The notes: generated from the letters alone by a model not told the origin. A stretch of 8,977 nucleotides of DNA from Puniceicoccales bacterium (GCA_031270385.1 JAISXS010000026.1:1-8977); one strand, 5' to 3'; positions 1 through 6,574 are shown, numbered from the stretch's first letter. Translations and numbers: made by a program.

Positions 1-112
1 CAATCCCATCGAAAAATTTTGGGCTAAACTCAAACGAAAACTCAGGGATATCTTGCCTCTTTTCTCTTCCCTTGGCGATGCACTTTACCATGCTTTTTTG
101 TGCCTTTCTTAA
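1..112 (+). pseudogene. IS630-family transposase, C-terminal end (runs off the left edge)
   Basis: Read in frame from base 2, this stretch gives NPIEKFWAKLKRKLRD and about 20 further residues before a TAA at 110-112. The NPIE-FWA-LK block is the hallmark around the last catalytic Glu of IS630/Tc1-mariner DDE transposases, which cut and paste DNA at TA dinucleotides. Only the C-terminal ~36 residues are in the window, so the rest may or may not be intact to the left. It is a divergent relative of the two copies at 6584-7149: the NPIEKFWA core is shared, but the tail differs, and the stop is not followed by the GTAAGATGACTATA-type end seen there. It lies 35 bp from the end of rmuC. The family call is firm; the pseudogene call is provisional. 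Confidence 0.8.
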
Positions 113-147
113 CCGGAACTGCTGTAAACAGAATGCTTTTTATTCTA

Positions 148-1338
148 TCACTCGCGTGGGCCATCTATGTGTTCCATAGTGTGAATTTCCTCGGATCCGA
201 TGCCGAAGTTTTGGAATTTTTTCGCCTGCGGTATCAGTCTGGCCTCCGCCGAAGCGCGCATTTTATTGAACGCGTCAACGCTGTTGGAAAGTGCTTTCCC
301 GACGCAGTTAAAATGGTCAAAAAACACGCGTAACCTGTTGTACATTTCCTTGCCAACCTCAGCAATTTCCCTTGCTTCATTTGCTAAATTTGACTGCTTC
401 CACCCAAACGATACGGCTTTCAGTAGAGCTATCAGTGTCGTTGGCGTGGCAAGGATTACTCGTTTTTCTGCGCCGAATTCAAGAAGTTCGCTGTTGGCGC
501 GGAATGCATCGCTCAAAAAATTTTCTCCCGGCAAAAACATGACAACAAATTCTGGGCAATGTTCAAATTGCTGCCAGTAATTTTTTGCTCCGAGTTTCTC
601 TATGTGTCGCTTTATTTGCGATGCGAACAGTGCGAATGCCGTCTGCTGGTCAGTTCGTGATTTCGCCGAAATCGCCTCCAGGTACCCGTTCAACGGGGCC
701 TTCGCATCGACGACAATTATGCGGGTATCCGGTAGTTTTATTATCATATCCGGTCTAACGCTTTGGCCGTCGTTGGAAACTGTGTTAGCTTGTTCTTCGA
801 AGTCGACGTGTTCCATCATGCCGGCCAGCTCCACTGTGCGTCGGAGTTGCATTTCTCCCCACTGGCCCCGGACATCCGGTTTTCGCAGCGCATTGCACAA
901 ATTGCTAGTTTCCTCCTGTAACGCCGCATTTGTCTGCGCCGATATCTTCAGCTGTTCCGCTAAACTGATATATGCAGACTGCCTCTGATTTTCCAAATTT
1001 TTCAATTTTTCGTCGAACGATTTCAGTGTATTTTCTATTGGCTTGATTGTATTGCACAACCCGCTGTTCGCCTCGCTAGCCATGGCAGCGAATGAATTTT
1101 TTGCGAGCAGCAGAAATGCTTCGTTGTTGTCCCTGAGTGCTTTCGCCGACAATTGTTCAAATTGCTCCTTCCACCGTTGGTTTATGACGTCGCGTTCCGC
1201 TATTCTTTCGTTGGCGATGGATAATCGGACCCCCGCTTCGGATAATTTTTGCCGCAAGCGTGTCGCCTCCGAACTTTTTTTTACGGCAACTATGGCTGAG
1301 ATCGCGAGGACAGTGCCCAAAGCTATTAAAAGTATCAT
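148..1338 (-). CDS. rmuC: RmuC-family protein (putative DNA recombination-limiting nuclease)
   Basis: 396 residues from the ATG at 1338. An N-terminal membrane segment (about residues 2-19, MILLIALGTVLAISAIVAV) is followed by a charged helical, probably coiled-coil region (about 20-150) and the RmuC domain (about 150-380). Recognisable blocks are KPDVRGQWGEMQLRR (153-167), RPDMIIKLP (195-203) followed by IIVVDAKAP (207-215), CPEFVVMFLPGENF (261-274) and ILATPTTLIALLKAV (295-309). The D...DAK arrangement fits a PD-(D/E)XK nuclease-like fold. In E. coli, RmuC limits inversions at short inverted repeats; its biochemistry is poorly known. The protein is a little shorter than the E. coli one (about 475 aa). 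The reading frame stays open upstream to a TTG at 1431, but starting at 1338 puts the membrane anchor at the N-terminus as usual. No Shine-Dalgarno precedes either start. The stop is TGA, with a TAG directly after it. Confidence 0.95.
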   Translation of the reverse strand: MILLIALGTVLAISAIVAVKKSSEATRLRQKLSEAGVRLSIANERIAERDVINQRWKEQFEQLSAKALRDNNEAFLLLAKNSFAAMASEANSGLCNTIKPIENTLKSFDEKLKNLENQRQSAYISLAEQLKISAQTNAALQEETSNLCNALRKPDVRGQWGEMQLRRTVELAGMMEHVDFEEQANTVSNDGQSVRPDMIIKLPDTRIIVVDAKAPLNGYLEAISAKSRTDQQTAFALFASQIKRHIEKLGAKNYWQQFEHCPEFVVMFLPGENFLSDAFRANSELLEFGAEKRVILATPTTLIALLKAVSFGWKQSNLANEAREIAEVGKEMYNRLRVFFDHFNCVGKALSNSVDAFNKMRASAEARLIPQAKKFQNFGIGSEEIHTMEHIDGPRE

Positions 1339-1431
1339 CGGTGAGTTGGATATCAAGCTGGGGAAGAAATGCGATAAATTTCGCTGAAAAAATACTACTC
1401 CGAGGCATGCACTTCCACCCTTCACAGGCAA

Positions 1432-1586
1432 TTGGAAATGCGAGTTTCGTTATAAAAATTCAATGGTTGCGCAGCGTTCGAAATCTCAGAGACGCGTCAA
1501 GTGAGGTACCCTGTGCCGTGCAATGTGGACGTAGTTTCGCTTTATTGTTGACTCCAGCCTCAACGGGCATTGAGTACGGAACGCTC
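1432..1586. other. Intergenic region between rmuC and tRNA-Arg, no gene seen
   Basis: This stretch lies between the longest possible rmuC reading frame and the tRNA. It holds no convincing coding frame and no repeat copy. It should contain the divergent promoters for rmuC and the tRNA; one candidate for the tRNA is listed separately. The region 1339-1431 upstream of the preferred rmuC start is open in frame but is probably leader. Confidence 0.5.
1548..1576 (+). promoter_or_regulatory. Candidate sigma70-type promoter for tRNA-Arg
   Basis: A good -35 hexamer, TTGACT (1548-1553), is followed after 17 bp by TGAGTA (1571-1576), a poor -10. Initiation 6-8 bp further on would fall just before the tRNA 5' end at 1587. 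Spacing and position are right, but the weak -10 makes this tentative. Confidence 0.3.
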
Positions 1587-1661
1587 GCTTGCGTAGTTCA
1601 ATGGATAGAACATTGGCCTCCGAAGCCGAAGATTCGGGTTCGAGTCCCGACGCGAGCACCA
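1587..1661 (+). tRNA. tRNA-Arg (anticodon CCG)
   Basis: A complete 75-nt cloverleaf. The acceptor strand GCTTGCG (1587-1593) pairs with CGCGAGC (1651-1657) with one G-T wobble. The D stem is GTTC/GAAC. The anticodon stem TTGGC/GCCGA encloses the loop CTCCGAA, with anticodon CCG at 1620-1622 reading the Arg codon CGG. The T arm is TCGGG-TTCGAGT-CCCGA. Discriminator A is followed by a genomically encoded CCA (1659-1661). Repeat elements begin shortly downstream (first clear copy at 1785), and the reductase gene converges on it from the other side. Confidence 0.97.
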
Positions 1662-1673
1662 CTGTGTGCCGGG

Positions 1674-1788
1674 TGCGTTTATTTTATTTAGGATAGGCAT
1701 TCCGGGGCGAGGGTTTCCTAAGGAGGGTTCGTGTTTTTCTTAAAGTGGTGTGTTGTTTACCCAAAGAGGAGTTTTTCTGCTAAGTATA
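1674..1788 (+). repeat. Possible decayed MITE copy (U0)
   Basis: This tract shows faint collinear similarity to class II copies. ATTTTATTTAGGATAGGCAT resembles a left end, GAGGGTTCGTGTTTTTCTTA resembles the middle of U13, and GTTTTTCTGCTAAG before TATA resembles a shortened right end. It could be an old copy whose right edge received U1. The similarity was judged by eye and could be chance in T-rich DNA. Confidence 0.25.
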
Positions 1789-1887
1789 GTTATCACATTC
1801 GACAAAGGCATTTTGTACAGCGATACTTGGCAGGGAAATTTTCTTTTTTTAAAAAAAAGTACTCTTTTTTCTGGTGAAACAACTATA
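1785..1887 (+). repeat. MITE copy U1 (class I)
   Basis: A 103 bp unit with TATAG...CTATA termini. The left end reads TATAGTTATCACATTCGACA and the right end GGTGAAACAACTATA. The core has the GCGATACTTGGCAGGGAAA block that sets forward orientation. TCACA/GTGAAAC just inside the ends marks class I. Its final TATA (1884-1887) is also the first TATA of U2. Confidence 0.85.
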
Positions 1888-2088
1888 ATCATCTTACTTG
1901 AAAAAGGCATGCTGCTCAATGATGTTTGGTGGAGGGTTTCTGTTTCTATGAAAAATATAGCTATCACATTTGACAAGGGCGTTCTGCCCAACGACATTTA
2001 GCGGGAGATTTCTTCCTTCTGCAAAGAAAAACACGCCCTTCTTAAATAAAACAACTATAGTACGCTTTTTTCGGGCAAGATGACCATA
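1884..2088 (+). repeat. MITE copy U2 (class II), split by a nested copy
   Basis: The left part (1884-1957) runs from TATAATCATCTTACTTGAA through GGTTTCTGTTTCTATGAAAAATA. The right part (from 2058) reads TAGTACGCTTTTTTCGGG and then CAAGATGACCATA. Joining them with one TA gives an ordinary class II element of about 103 bp, aligning with U4 across the junction. The element ends 26 bp from the stop codon of the reductase gene. Confidence 0.8.
1956..2059 (+). repeat. MITE copy U3 (class I), nested inside U2
   Basis: A 104 bp unit starting TATAGCTATCACATTTGACA and ending AAAACAACTATA, with ACGACATTTAGCGGGAGA in its core. It sits at a TA dinucleotide of U2 with TA on both sides, as expected for insertion into TA with TA duplication. 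Confidence 0.88.
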
Positions 2089-2114
2089 CAAAATGCCCAT
2101 GGTGCGCAGTGGTC

Positions 2115-3272
2115 TCAGTAAACGTCTCTTTGGTAGTGTTTGTTTTTTTTCAGTGATTTAAAAAATTCGTCGGCCTTTGTTTCGTCGAAATTTCCGACCT
2201 CTATGGCGATGTTTTTTAATGTTTTGTCGACGTCAGCAGCCATATTTGACGCATTGCCGCAGACGTAGATGTAAGCATCGTCCAGAATCCACGACCACAA
2301 TTCCTCGCGATTTTCCCAAATTCTATCCTGGACGTATATTTTTTTTCCCTGGTCCCGAGAAAATGCTAAATCCAAATTTGTCAAAACGCCGGAATTTTTA
2401 AAATTTAAAAGCTCATCTCTGAATAGGAAATCGGTTGCGCGGTTTCTATCACCGAAAAACAACCAGCTATCGCCAATTTTTTTCCCACTGGCGCGCAGAC
2501 ACTGCCTCTCCTGCAAAAATCCGCGAAACGGAGCAATTCCGGTTCCTGGTCCGATCATTACTATTTTCGCCTCGCTATTCGTAGGAAGTGCAAACGTTGA
2601 ATTTATCACAAAAATATTTGCCGAGTCGATACCGACATTCATATCCTGCGCTAGATACGTCGACGCGACGCCGTGGCGCTCGTTCCCAGCAAAGTTAATG
2701 TAACTTACAACGTTTACAACGATGTGGATCTCATCCCTGTGCATCATTGGTGAAGATGCGATGGAATACAGTCGCGGTGTCAATTTGTTCAAATTCGCCA
2801 CCAACGCATTGGCATCCACCGGACGCAAATTTTTGAATTTTTTCAAAATCTCGAGGAGGGAGTATGCCTTTGCCGCCATTTTGCACTCCTGCCCATCACA
2901 TAACATTTTATCGTTGATGTATGAAATTTCATCGGAGTCAGTCACGAGCTCGGTGAACCATTCGAGAAATCCGTGTGACAAATTCATCACGCAAAGGTGT
3001 TCGCACAGTGCGGAAAAAATTGATGTCTTTTTTTCAGGATTTGGAAGTTTTACCTGTACATCTGGTTGTGTTTTTAATATGTTCAAGATTTCAGCCACCG
3101 TTGCCGTGTTATTTTTCGGCAATATGGCGACGGAATCGCCACATTTGTACGCGATGCCGCTGCCGCCTATGTCGAAAACCATGTGTCGGACGTCTTTTTC
3201 ACTGCCGTTCCCTGTTATCCGCGCGCGGTACTTTAGCCTCGCTTGAAACGGATTGTCCTTGCTGTAAACCAT
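2115..3272 (-). CDS. CysJ-like FAD/NADPH flavoprotein reductase lacking the FMN domain
   Basis: 385 residues from the ATG at 3272. The protein matches the C-terminal half of sulfite reductase flavoprotein alpha (CysJ) and cytochrome P450 reductase: an FAD-binding domain with helical insert (about 1-220), then an NADPH-binding domain (about 235-385). Motifs seen are FAD-binding RLYSIASSP (167-175) and GVAST (201-205), the NADP pyrophosphate loop GPGTGIAPFRGF (241-252), LFFGDRNRATDFLFRDEL (271-288), SRDQGKKIYVQ (305-315), which contacts the NADPH 2'-phosphate in relatives, YVCGNASNM (336-344) and the C-terminal YQRDVY, whose last aromatic normally stacks on FAD. No flavodoxin (FMN) domain precedes it, so electrons must pass to a separate carrier or partner. 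Stand-alone proteins like this occur in Chlamydiae and Verrucomicrobia, often named CysJ. No sulfite reductase beta subunit is in view. An in-frame TTG at 3311 is an alternative start, but the candidate promoter would leave it almost leaderless. Confidence 0.92.
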   Translation of the reverse strand: MVYSKDNPFQARLKYRARITGNGSEKDVRHMVFDIGGSGIAYKCGDSVAILPKNNTATVAEILNILKTQPDVQVKLPNPEKKTSIFSALCEHLCVMNLSHGFLEWFTELVTDSDEISYINDKMLCDGQECKMAAKAYSLLEILKKFKNLRPVDANALVANLNKLTPRLYSIASSPMMHRDEIHIVVNVVSYINFAGNERHGVASTYLAQDMNVGIDSANIFVINSTFALPTNSEAKIVMIGPGTGIAPFRGFLQERQCLRASGKKIGDSWLFFGDRNRATDFLFRDELLNFKNSGVLTNLDLAFSRDQGKKIYVQDRIWENREELWSWILDDAYIYVCGNASNMAADVDKTLKNIAIEVGNFDETKADEFFKSLKKNKHYQRDVY

Positions 3273-3315
3273 CTTTGCAGGGGAAGAAATAGTAATGTTG
3301 CGAAACTTCAAGATA

Positions 3316-3342
3316 ATTTTACACGGTGTGGTTTATTGTAAA
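3316..3342 (-). promoter_or_regulatory. Candidate promoter of the CysJ-like gene
   Basis: On the minus strand, TTTACA (3342-3337) and TAAAAT (3321-3316) are separated by 15 bp, slightly short of the usual 17. Initiation near 3309 would leave about 37 nt before the ATG at 3272. The site lies between the gene and the first repeat of the large array (U4, from 3363), so the promoter has stayed clear of insertions. Confidence 0.35.
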
Positions 3343-3362
3343 AATGTGTTTGCTTGTGTTGA

Positions 3363-3466
3363 CATAGTCGTTTTGCTCGACAAAGGCATCTTGCCCAACG
3401 ATATATTGGCGAAAATTTTCCATTTTTATGGAAAATAACATGCCCCTTTCAGGTAAGATGATTATA
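3363..3466 (+). repeat. MITE copy U4 (class II-like)
   Basis: A 104 bp unit from CATAGTCGTTTTGCTCGACA to GGTAAGATGATTATA. The core, ACGATATATTGGCGAAAATT followed by CCATTTTTATGGAAAATAAC, is the clearest class II core in the window. The first T of the left terminus has changed to C. The left end carries the GACAA typical of class I, so it may be an intermediate or recombinant. Confidence 0.85.
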
Positions 3467-3495
3467 AATACGCGTATGCGCCTGTGGCTGGAATA

Positions 3496-3597
3496 TATAG
3501 CTGTTACACTCGATAAGGGCATTCTGTCCGACGATACTTGGCGGGAAAATTTTTTTTTATAAAGGAAGGCACGCTCTTTTCAGGTGAAACAGCTATA
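3496..3597 (+). repeat. MITE copy U5 (class I)
   Basis: A 102 bp unit, TATAGCTGTTACACTCGATA to CAGGTGAAACAGCTATA, with the core CCGACGATACTTGGCGGGAA. Both ends are intact. Its final TATA is shared with the start of U6. Confidence 0.88.
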
Positions 3598-3691
3598 GTC
3601 GTTCCATTCGAGATGGGCGTATTATTTTTCCGCAAAATGAGAATTTTGGCGTTGGATGTCGTTGAATGGCAACCTTTGTCGGATGTGTGAT
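3594..3691 (-). repeat. MITE copy U6 (reverse orientation, diverged)
   Basis: It starts TATAGTCGTTCCATTCGAGA. The reversed core (TTTTGGCGTTGGATGTCGTT) and a decayed right end, CCTTTGTCGGATGTGTGAT, follow. The right TATA has been lost and runs into U7. Confidence 0.65.
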
Positions 3692-3789
3692 CGTATTACT
3701 CGAGAAGGGCGTATTGTTTTTTATAAAAATTGGAATCTCTCGCCAAATATCGTTAAATTAAAATGCTTTTTTCGAGTAAGACAATTACA
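3690..3789 (-). repeat. MITE copy U7 (reverse orientation, class II)
   Basis: The left end is decayed (ATCGTATTACTCGAGAAGGG). The core CGCCAAATATCGTTAAATTA is in reverse orientation, and the right end TTTTTTCGAGTAAGACAATTA is recognisable. The GAGTAAGA block matches the terminal repeat of the IS630 copy at 7133-7159. Confidence 0.7.
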
Positions 3790-3808
3790 ACGACTGTACC
3801 GGTGTGGA

Positions 3809-3861
3809 ATTCTTATTTTTACGAAAAAGGCGACATGCCCTTTTCAATTGAGATAACCACA
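3809..3861 (+). repeat. Partial MITE copy U8 (right half)
   Basis: TTCTTATTTTTACGAAAAAG followed by ATGCCCTTTTCAATTGAGAT aligns with the right half of U4. The left half is absent or unrecognisable: 3790-3808 shows nothing identifiable. Confidence 0.55.
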
Positions 3862-3870
3862 TGCGGAATA

Positions 3871-3974
3871 TATAGTTATCTTACTCGAAAGAAGCACTCT
3901 ATCCGACGATACTTGGCGGGAAATTTCCGTTTTTGTGAAAAAATAACATGTTTTTTTCAGGGAAGATGACTACA
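3871..3974 (+). repeat. MITE copy U9 (class II)
   Basis: A 104 bp unit from TATAGTTATCTTACTCGAAA to AGGGAAGATGACTACA, with the core CCGACGATACTTGGCGGGAA followed by CCGTTTTTGTGAAAAAATAA. Nearly intact. Confidence 0.85.
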
Positions 3975-4015
3975 ACCACAGAGTAGCAGACGTTCATTGG
4001 CTTTTTCCCGATGTG

Positions 4016-4120
4016 TATAGTTGTCTTATTTGAAAAAGGCATCTTATATAACGATATTTAGCAGAAAGATTCCCGTTTTTTGGAATGGAGGGTATGCTTT
4101 TTTCGGGGAAGATGACTATA
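4016..4120 (+). repeat. MITE copy U10 (class II)
   Basis: A 105 bp unit from TATAGTTGTCTTATTTGAAA to GGGGAAGATGACTATA. Both TATA termini are intact; the core (ACGATATTTAGCAGAAAGAT) is more diverged. Confidence 0.85.
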
Positions 4121-4266
4121 CAATCATACGTGGGTGTGAGTGACGCTCTGGCAAGACGGTTTCCGTGATCACGGCAGACGGTGGTAACGTTTCACAGGCA
4201 ACGAGGGATTACGGAAGCGCGTTGGGGTTGCAGAACCTTGATTTGTTTTCCTGTCTGTTCATCGTG
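4121..4266. other. Unassigned 146 bp segment between two MITEs
   Basis: This non-repeat island is more GC-rich than the elements on either side. A short plus-strand frame from about 4165 (ITADGGNVSQATRDYG...) runs out of it into U11, and nothing recognisable is encoded on either strand. It may be a fragment of an older gene or element left between insertions. Confidence 0.4.
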
Positions 4267-4370
4267 TATAGCTGTCACGCTCGACAAGGGCATCCTATCC
4301 GACGATACTTGGCGGGAAAATTTTTCTTTTTGCAAAAGAAAATGCGCCCTTTTCGGATGAAACGGCTATA
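4267..4370 (+). repeat. MITE copy U11 (class I)
   Basis: A 104 bp unit from TATAGCTGTCACGCTCGACA to CGGATGAAACGGCTATA, with the core CCGACGATACTTGGCGGGAA. This is probably the best preserved class I copy and a good seed for a consensus. It is the last repeat before thrS. Confidence 0.9.
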
Positions 4371-4477
4371 ATTGAAAAATCTCTGGTTAATTCTGGAAGA
4401 GAATTTTGAAAATGCTATTTTTTGTCAAAACGATACTTTGTGTTGTGCCTCCTTGTAGTGGAATGTCTATGGTCGAA

Positions 4478-4518
4478 TTTCTATTTTTCTTTTTTTCTTT
4501 TTTTTTCAAAATTTTTTG
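4478..4518 (+). promoter_or_regulatory. T-rich leader tract upstream of thrS
   Basis: A nearly pure pyrimidine run (T5-C-T7-C-T9-C, 4484-4507) is followed by AAAA and a T6. It ends 18 bp before the thrS ATG. With no Shine-Dalgarno present, a U-rich leader like this could serve as a landing site for ribosomal protein S1; that role is inference. No T-box or intrinsic terminator hairpin was recognised in 4371-4535, and no convincing promoter could be chosen. Confidence 0.4.
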
Positions 4519-4535
4519 CTTAAACCTTTGGTTCC

Positions 4536-6362
4536 ATGGACGTGAACATGGAGCTCGATAGGATTCGTCATTCCGCCGCACATGTTCTTGCGGCTGCGGT
4601 TCTCAGATTATTCCCGGACACCAAGCTTGACATTGGGCCGGCGACGGCGACGGGGTTCTACTACGACTTTGATTCCGATCATAAATTTTCCCAGGAAGAT
4701 TTGGAAAAAATTGAGTCTGAAATGGTTAAAATAATCGGCGAAGGGCAGAAATTTGTCAAAACCGTGATTTCACGTGACGAAGCGATAGCGTTGATGGCAT
4801 CGAAAAGTCAAACTTACAAACTCGAGCGTTTGGCGGACATCCCGGCCGAAGAAGATATTTCCCTGTACGCGAATGGTGAATTTATAGACCTTTGCCGTGG
4901 ACCACACGTTGGATCGACGGATGAAATTGTGGCGGTGAAATTACTTGGTATAGCCGGTGCGTATTACCGTGGAAATGAAAAGAATAAGCAGTTGCAGAGA
5001 ATTTACGGCACAGCATTCCAGTCGCAAAGGGAGCTGGAGGAGCATTTGCTCATGCTCGAAGAGGCAAAGAAACGTGATCACCGCAAACTTGGACGAGAAT
5101 TGAAGTTGTTTTTGATAGACGATGCCGTTGGCCAAGGTATGATACTTTGGTTACCACGCGGTGCGATCATTAGGAAAGAGCTGCAAAATTTCATCCTTGA
5201 AGAACTGGAAAAACAGGGATACCAGCAGGTATTTACGCCCCACATAGCCAAACTTGGGCTTTTCAAAACATCGGGGCATTTCCCGTACTACAAGGAGTCG
5301 CAATTTGTGCCGTTGCCAGACAGGGATACCCTGGAAGATTTCGTGAAAGCTGGTAAATCGTGCAAAGAAATGTTTGATGCCCTTGAAAGTGGTGATGGTG
5401 ATGGTTTTTTGCTGAAGCCGATGAGTTGTCCTGCCCACGTGCGCATATACGCAAGTGAACGGCGGTCACGCAAGGAACTGCCGTTTAGGATCGCGGAATT
5501 TGGGACAGTTTATCGTTGGGAACAATCCGGAGAGCTGACTGGCATGACACGCGTCAGAAGTTTTACACAGGATGACGCTCATATCTTTTGCACGGAAGAC
5601 CAACTGAATGGCGAGATAAGCGGGTGTTTGCACCTCGTAAAGGTTGTTTTCAAGACACTTGGCATTGAAAAATTCCGTGTTAGAATAGGTCTTCGCGATA
5701 AGAGTTCCGACAAATACATAGGTAGCGACGAAAGTTGGTTAGCCGCGGAGGAAGCGTTGCGTACGGCTGCGGATGCGCTTGGCGTTTCCTATGAAGAAAA
5801 TGAAGGGGAGGCGGCATTTTACGGGCCGAAGATTGATTTCGTCGTTCGCGATGTCTTGGGTCGCGAATGGCAACTTGGGACTGTGCAGGTAGACTACAAT
5901 TTACCGGAACGGTTCGGTCTTTCATACGTTGGCAGCGACAACAAGGACCATCGGCCGGTCATGATACACAGGGCTCCGTTTGGGTCGTTGGAACGTTTTG
6001 CTGGTCTGTTAATAGAGCACTTTGGTGGCGATTTCCCGACTTGGTTGGCCCCCGAGCAGGTAAGAATTGTCGCCCTTAACGATGAGTTGGCGGAGTATGT
6101 AAAATTTGTGCAAAGGGAACTGTCGGCGGCTGGAATCCGCGTCTCCGTTGATGTGCATTCTGATAAATTGAACGCGAAAATTCGCCGATCAGAAATCGAA
6201 AAGGTTCCCCACATATTCATCATTGGCGCTAGAGAGGCGGAAGAAGGAACGGTGTCCGTACGTTCCCGCATAGATAGTGATTTTACTGGGACGATGAAGC
6301 CGACTGACGCCGTTGCGTACTTGAAAAAATTGATAGCTAATAGGGAGTTACCACGAAAATAA
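4536..6362 (+). CDS. thrS: Threonyl-tRNA synthetase (TGS-less)
   Basis: 608 residues. The enzyme charges tRNA-Thr in the cytoplasm and edits Ser-tRNA-Thr. The editing domain (about 5-190) has HSAAH (H12, H16) and CRGPH (C120, H124). The class II catalytic core (about 200-500) has the zinc ligands C298 (KPMSCPAH), H349 (FTQDDAHIF) and H478 (MIHRAPFGSLERF), plus motif 2 around YRWEQSGEL. The anticodon-binding domain runs from about 503 (APEQVRIVALND) to the end, with NAKIRRSEIEKVPHIFIIG. Unlike the 642-residue E. coli enzyme it lacks the N-terminal TGS domain: an in-frame TAA at 4521-4523 excludes a longer protein. About 24 extra residues (within 257-290, containing C276) separate SQF from FLLKPMSCP. 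The ATG at 4536 is taken as the start; a second in-frame ATG at 4548 also lies upstream of the first editing His. Neither has a clear Shine-Dalgarno. The gene diverges from the reductase gene across about 1.26 kb of repeats. Confidence 0.98.
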   Translation: MDVNMELDRIRHSAAHVLAAAVLRLFPDTKLDIGPATATGFYYDFDSDHKFSQEDLEKIESEMVKIIGEGQKFVKTVISRDEAIALMASKSQTYKLERLADIPAEEDISLYANGEFIDLCRGPHVGSTDEIVAVKLLGIAGAYYRGNEKNKQLQRIYGTAFQSQRELEEHLLMLEEAKKRDHRKLGRELKLFLIDDAVGQGMILWLPRGAIIRKELQNFILEELEKQGYQQVFTPHIAKLGLFKTSGHFPYYKESQFVPLPDRDTLEDFVKAGKSCKEMFDALESGDGDGFLLKPMSCPAHVRIYASERRSRKELPFRIAEFGTVYRWEQSGELTGMTRVRSFTQDDAHIFCTEDQLNGEISGCLHLVKVVFKTLGIEKFRVRIGLRDKSSDKYIGSDESWLAAEEALRTAADALGVSYEENEGEAAFYGPKIDFVVRDVLGREWQLGTVQVDYNLPERFGLSYVGSDNKDHRPVMIHRAPFGSLERFAGLLIEHFGGDFPTWLAPEQVRIVALNDELAEYVKFVQRELSAAGIRVSVDVHSDKLNAKIRRSEIEKVPHIFIIGAREAEEGTVSVRSRIDSDFTGTMKPTDAVAYLKKLIANRELPRK

Positions 6363-6441
6363 AAAGCTGGCAGGAGTTTCCTGTGAAGGCATTCTGGATG
6401 GACGACGGGTGTTCGTCTGTGTGTGGCAGGCGTGAGGGATT

Positions 6442-6574
6442 TCAGCGTAGTGGGTCGGGTGGTGCGTCTGGGTTTTGTTCCATGTGTTTTTGAGCTTCCG
6501 CATGTTGTTTTTTTATGCGGAGGCTGCTTCCATGGGCTTTTGCCATTCTTCTTTCCAGGACGGCATCGTCTGCG
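6442..6574 (-). pseudogene. Possible 3' fragment of an unknown gene, cut by the IS630 remnant
   Basis: On the minus strand an open frame runs from the edge of the IS630/MITE terminal repeat to a TGA at 6442-6444. It encodes about 43 residues, ADDAVLERRMAKAHGS followed by a basic, helical stretch and the tail NPDAPPDPLR. The composition looks like a real protein C-terminus, and the frame ends abruptly at the element boundary, so an upstream part may have been lost. No family is recognised, and the start of the larger frame (6627) lies inside transposon sequence. It could equally be a chance frame in thrS downstream DNA. Confidence 0.3.
6493..6525. repeat. 11-bp stem-loop downstream of thrS
   Basis: AGCTTCCGCAT (6493-6503) pairs with ATGCGGAGGCT (6515-6525) with one G-T wobble, around an 11-nt loop that is mostly T. 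There is no T-run after the stem on either strand, so it is not a classic intrinsic terminator. It lies about 130 bp after thrS and inside the putative minus-strand fragment. Confidence 0.5.

Noticed and set aside
113..147. Intrinsic terminator for rmuC
   Set aside because: AGAAT/ATTCT gives only a 5-bp stem and no T-run follows it in the direction of rmuC transcription.
1157..1408. Minus-strand 83-residue frame overlapping the rmuC start
   Set aside because: It is an alternate frame of the rmuC 5' region with no domain or conservation sign.
1260..1691. Plus-strand 143-residue frame running through the tRNA
   Set aside because: It spans the rmuC antisense, the intergenic region and the tRNA-Arg gene, so it is not coding.
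3363..4370. CRISPR-like array of repeats
   Set aside because: Repeats are ~100 bp with terminal inverted repeats, mixed orientation, variable or no spacing and sequence divergence, with no cas genes. They are transposon-type copies.
4165..4371. Small plus-strand protein starting ITADGGNVSQATRDYG
   Set aside because: Its second half is MITE U11 sequence, and the first half matches nothing recognisable with no start signal.
4371..4535. T-box or threonine-responsive leader before thrS
   Set aside because: No T-box sequence, specifier stem or antiterminator was seen in this short, T-rich leader.
6364..6383. thrS terminator at CAGGA-GTT-TCCTG
   Set aside because: The stem is 5 bp and no T-tract follows; too weak to call.
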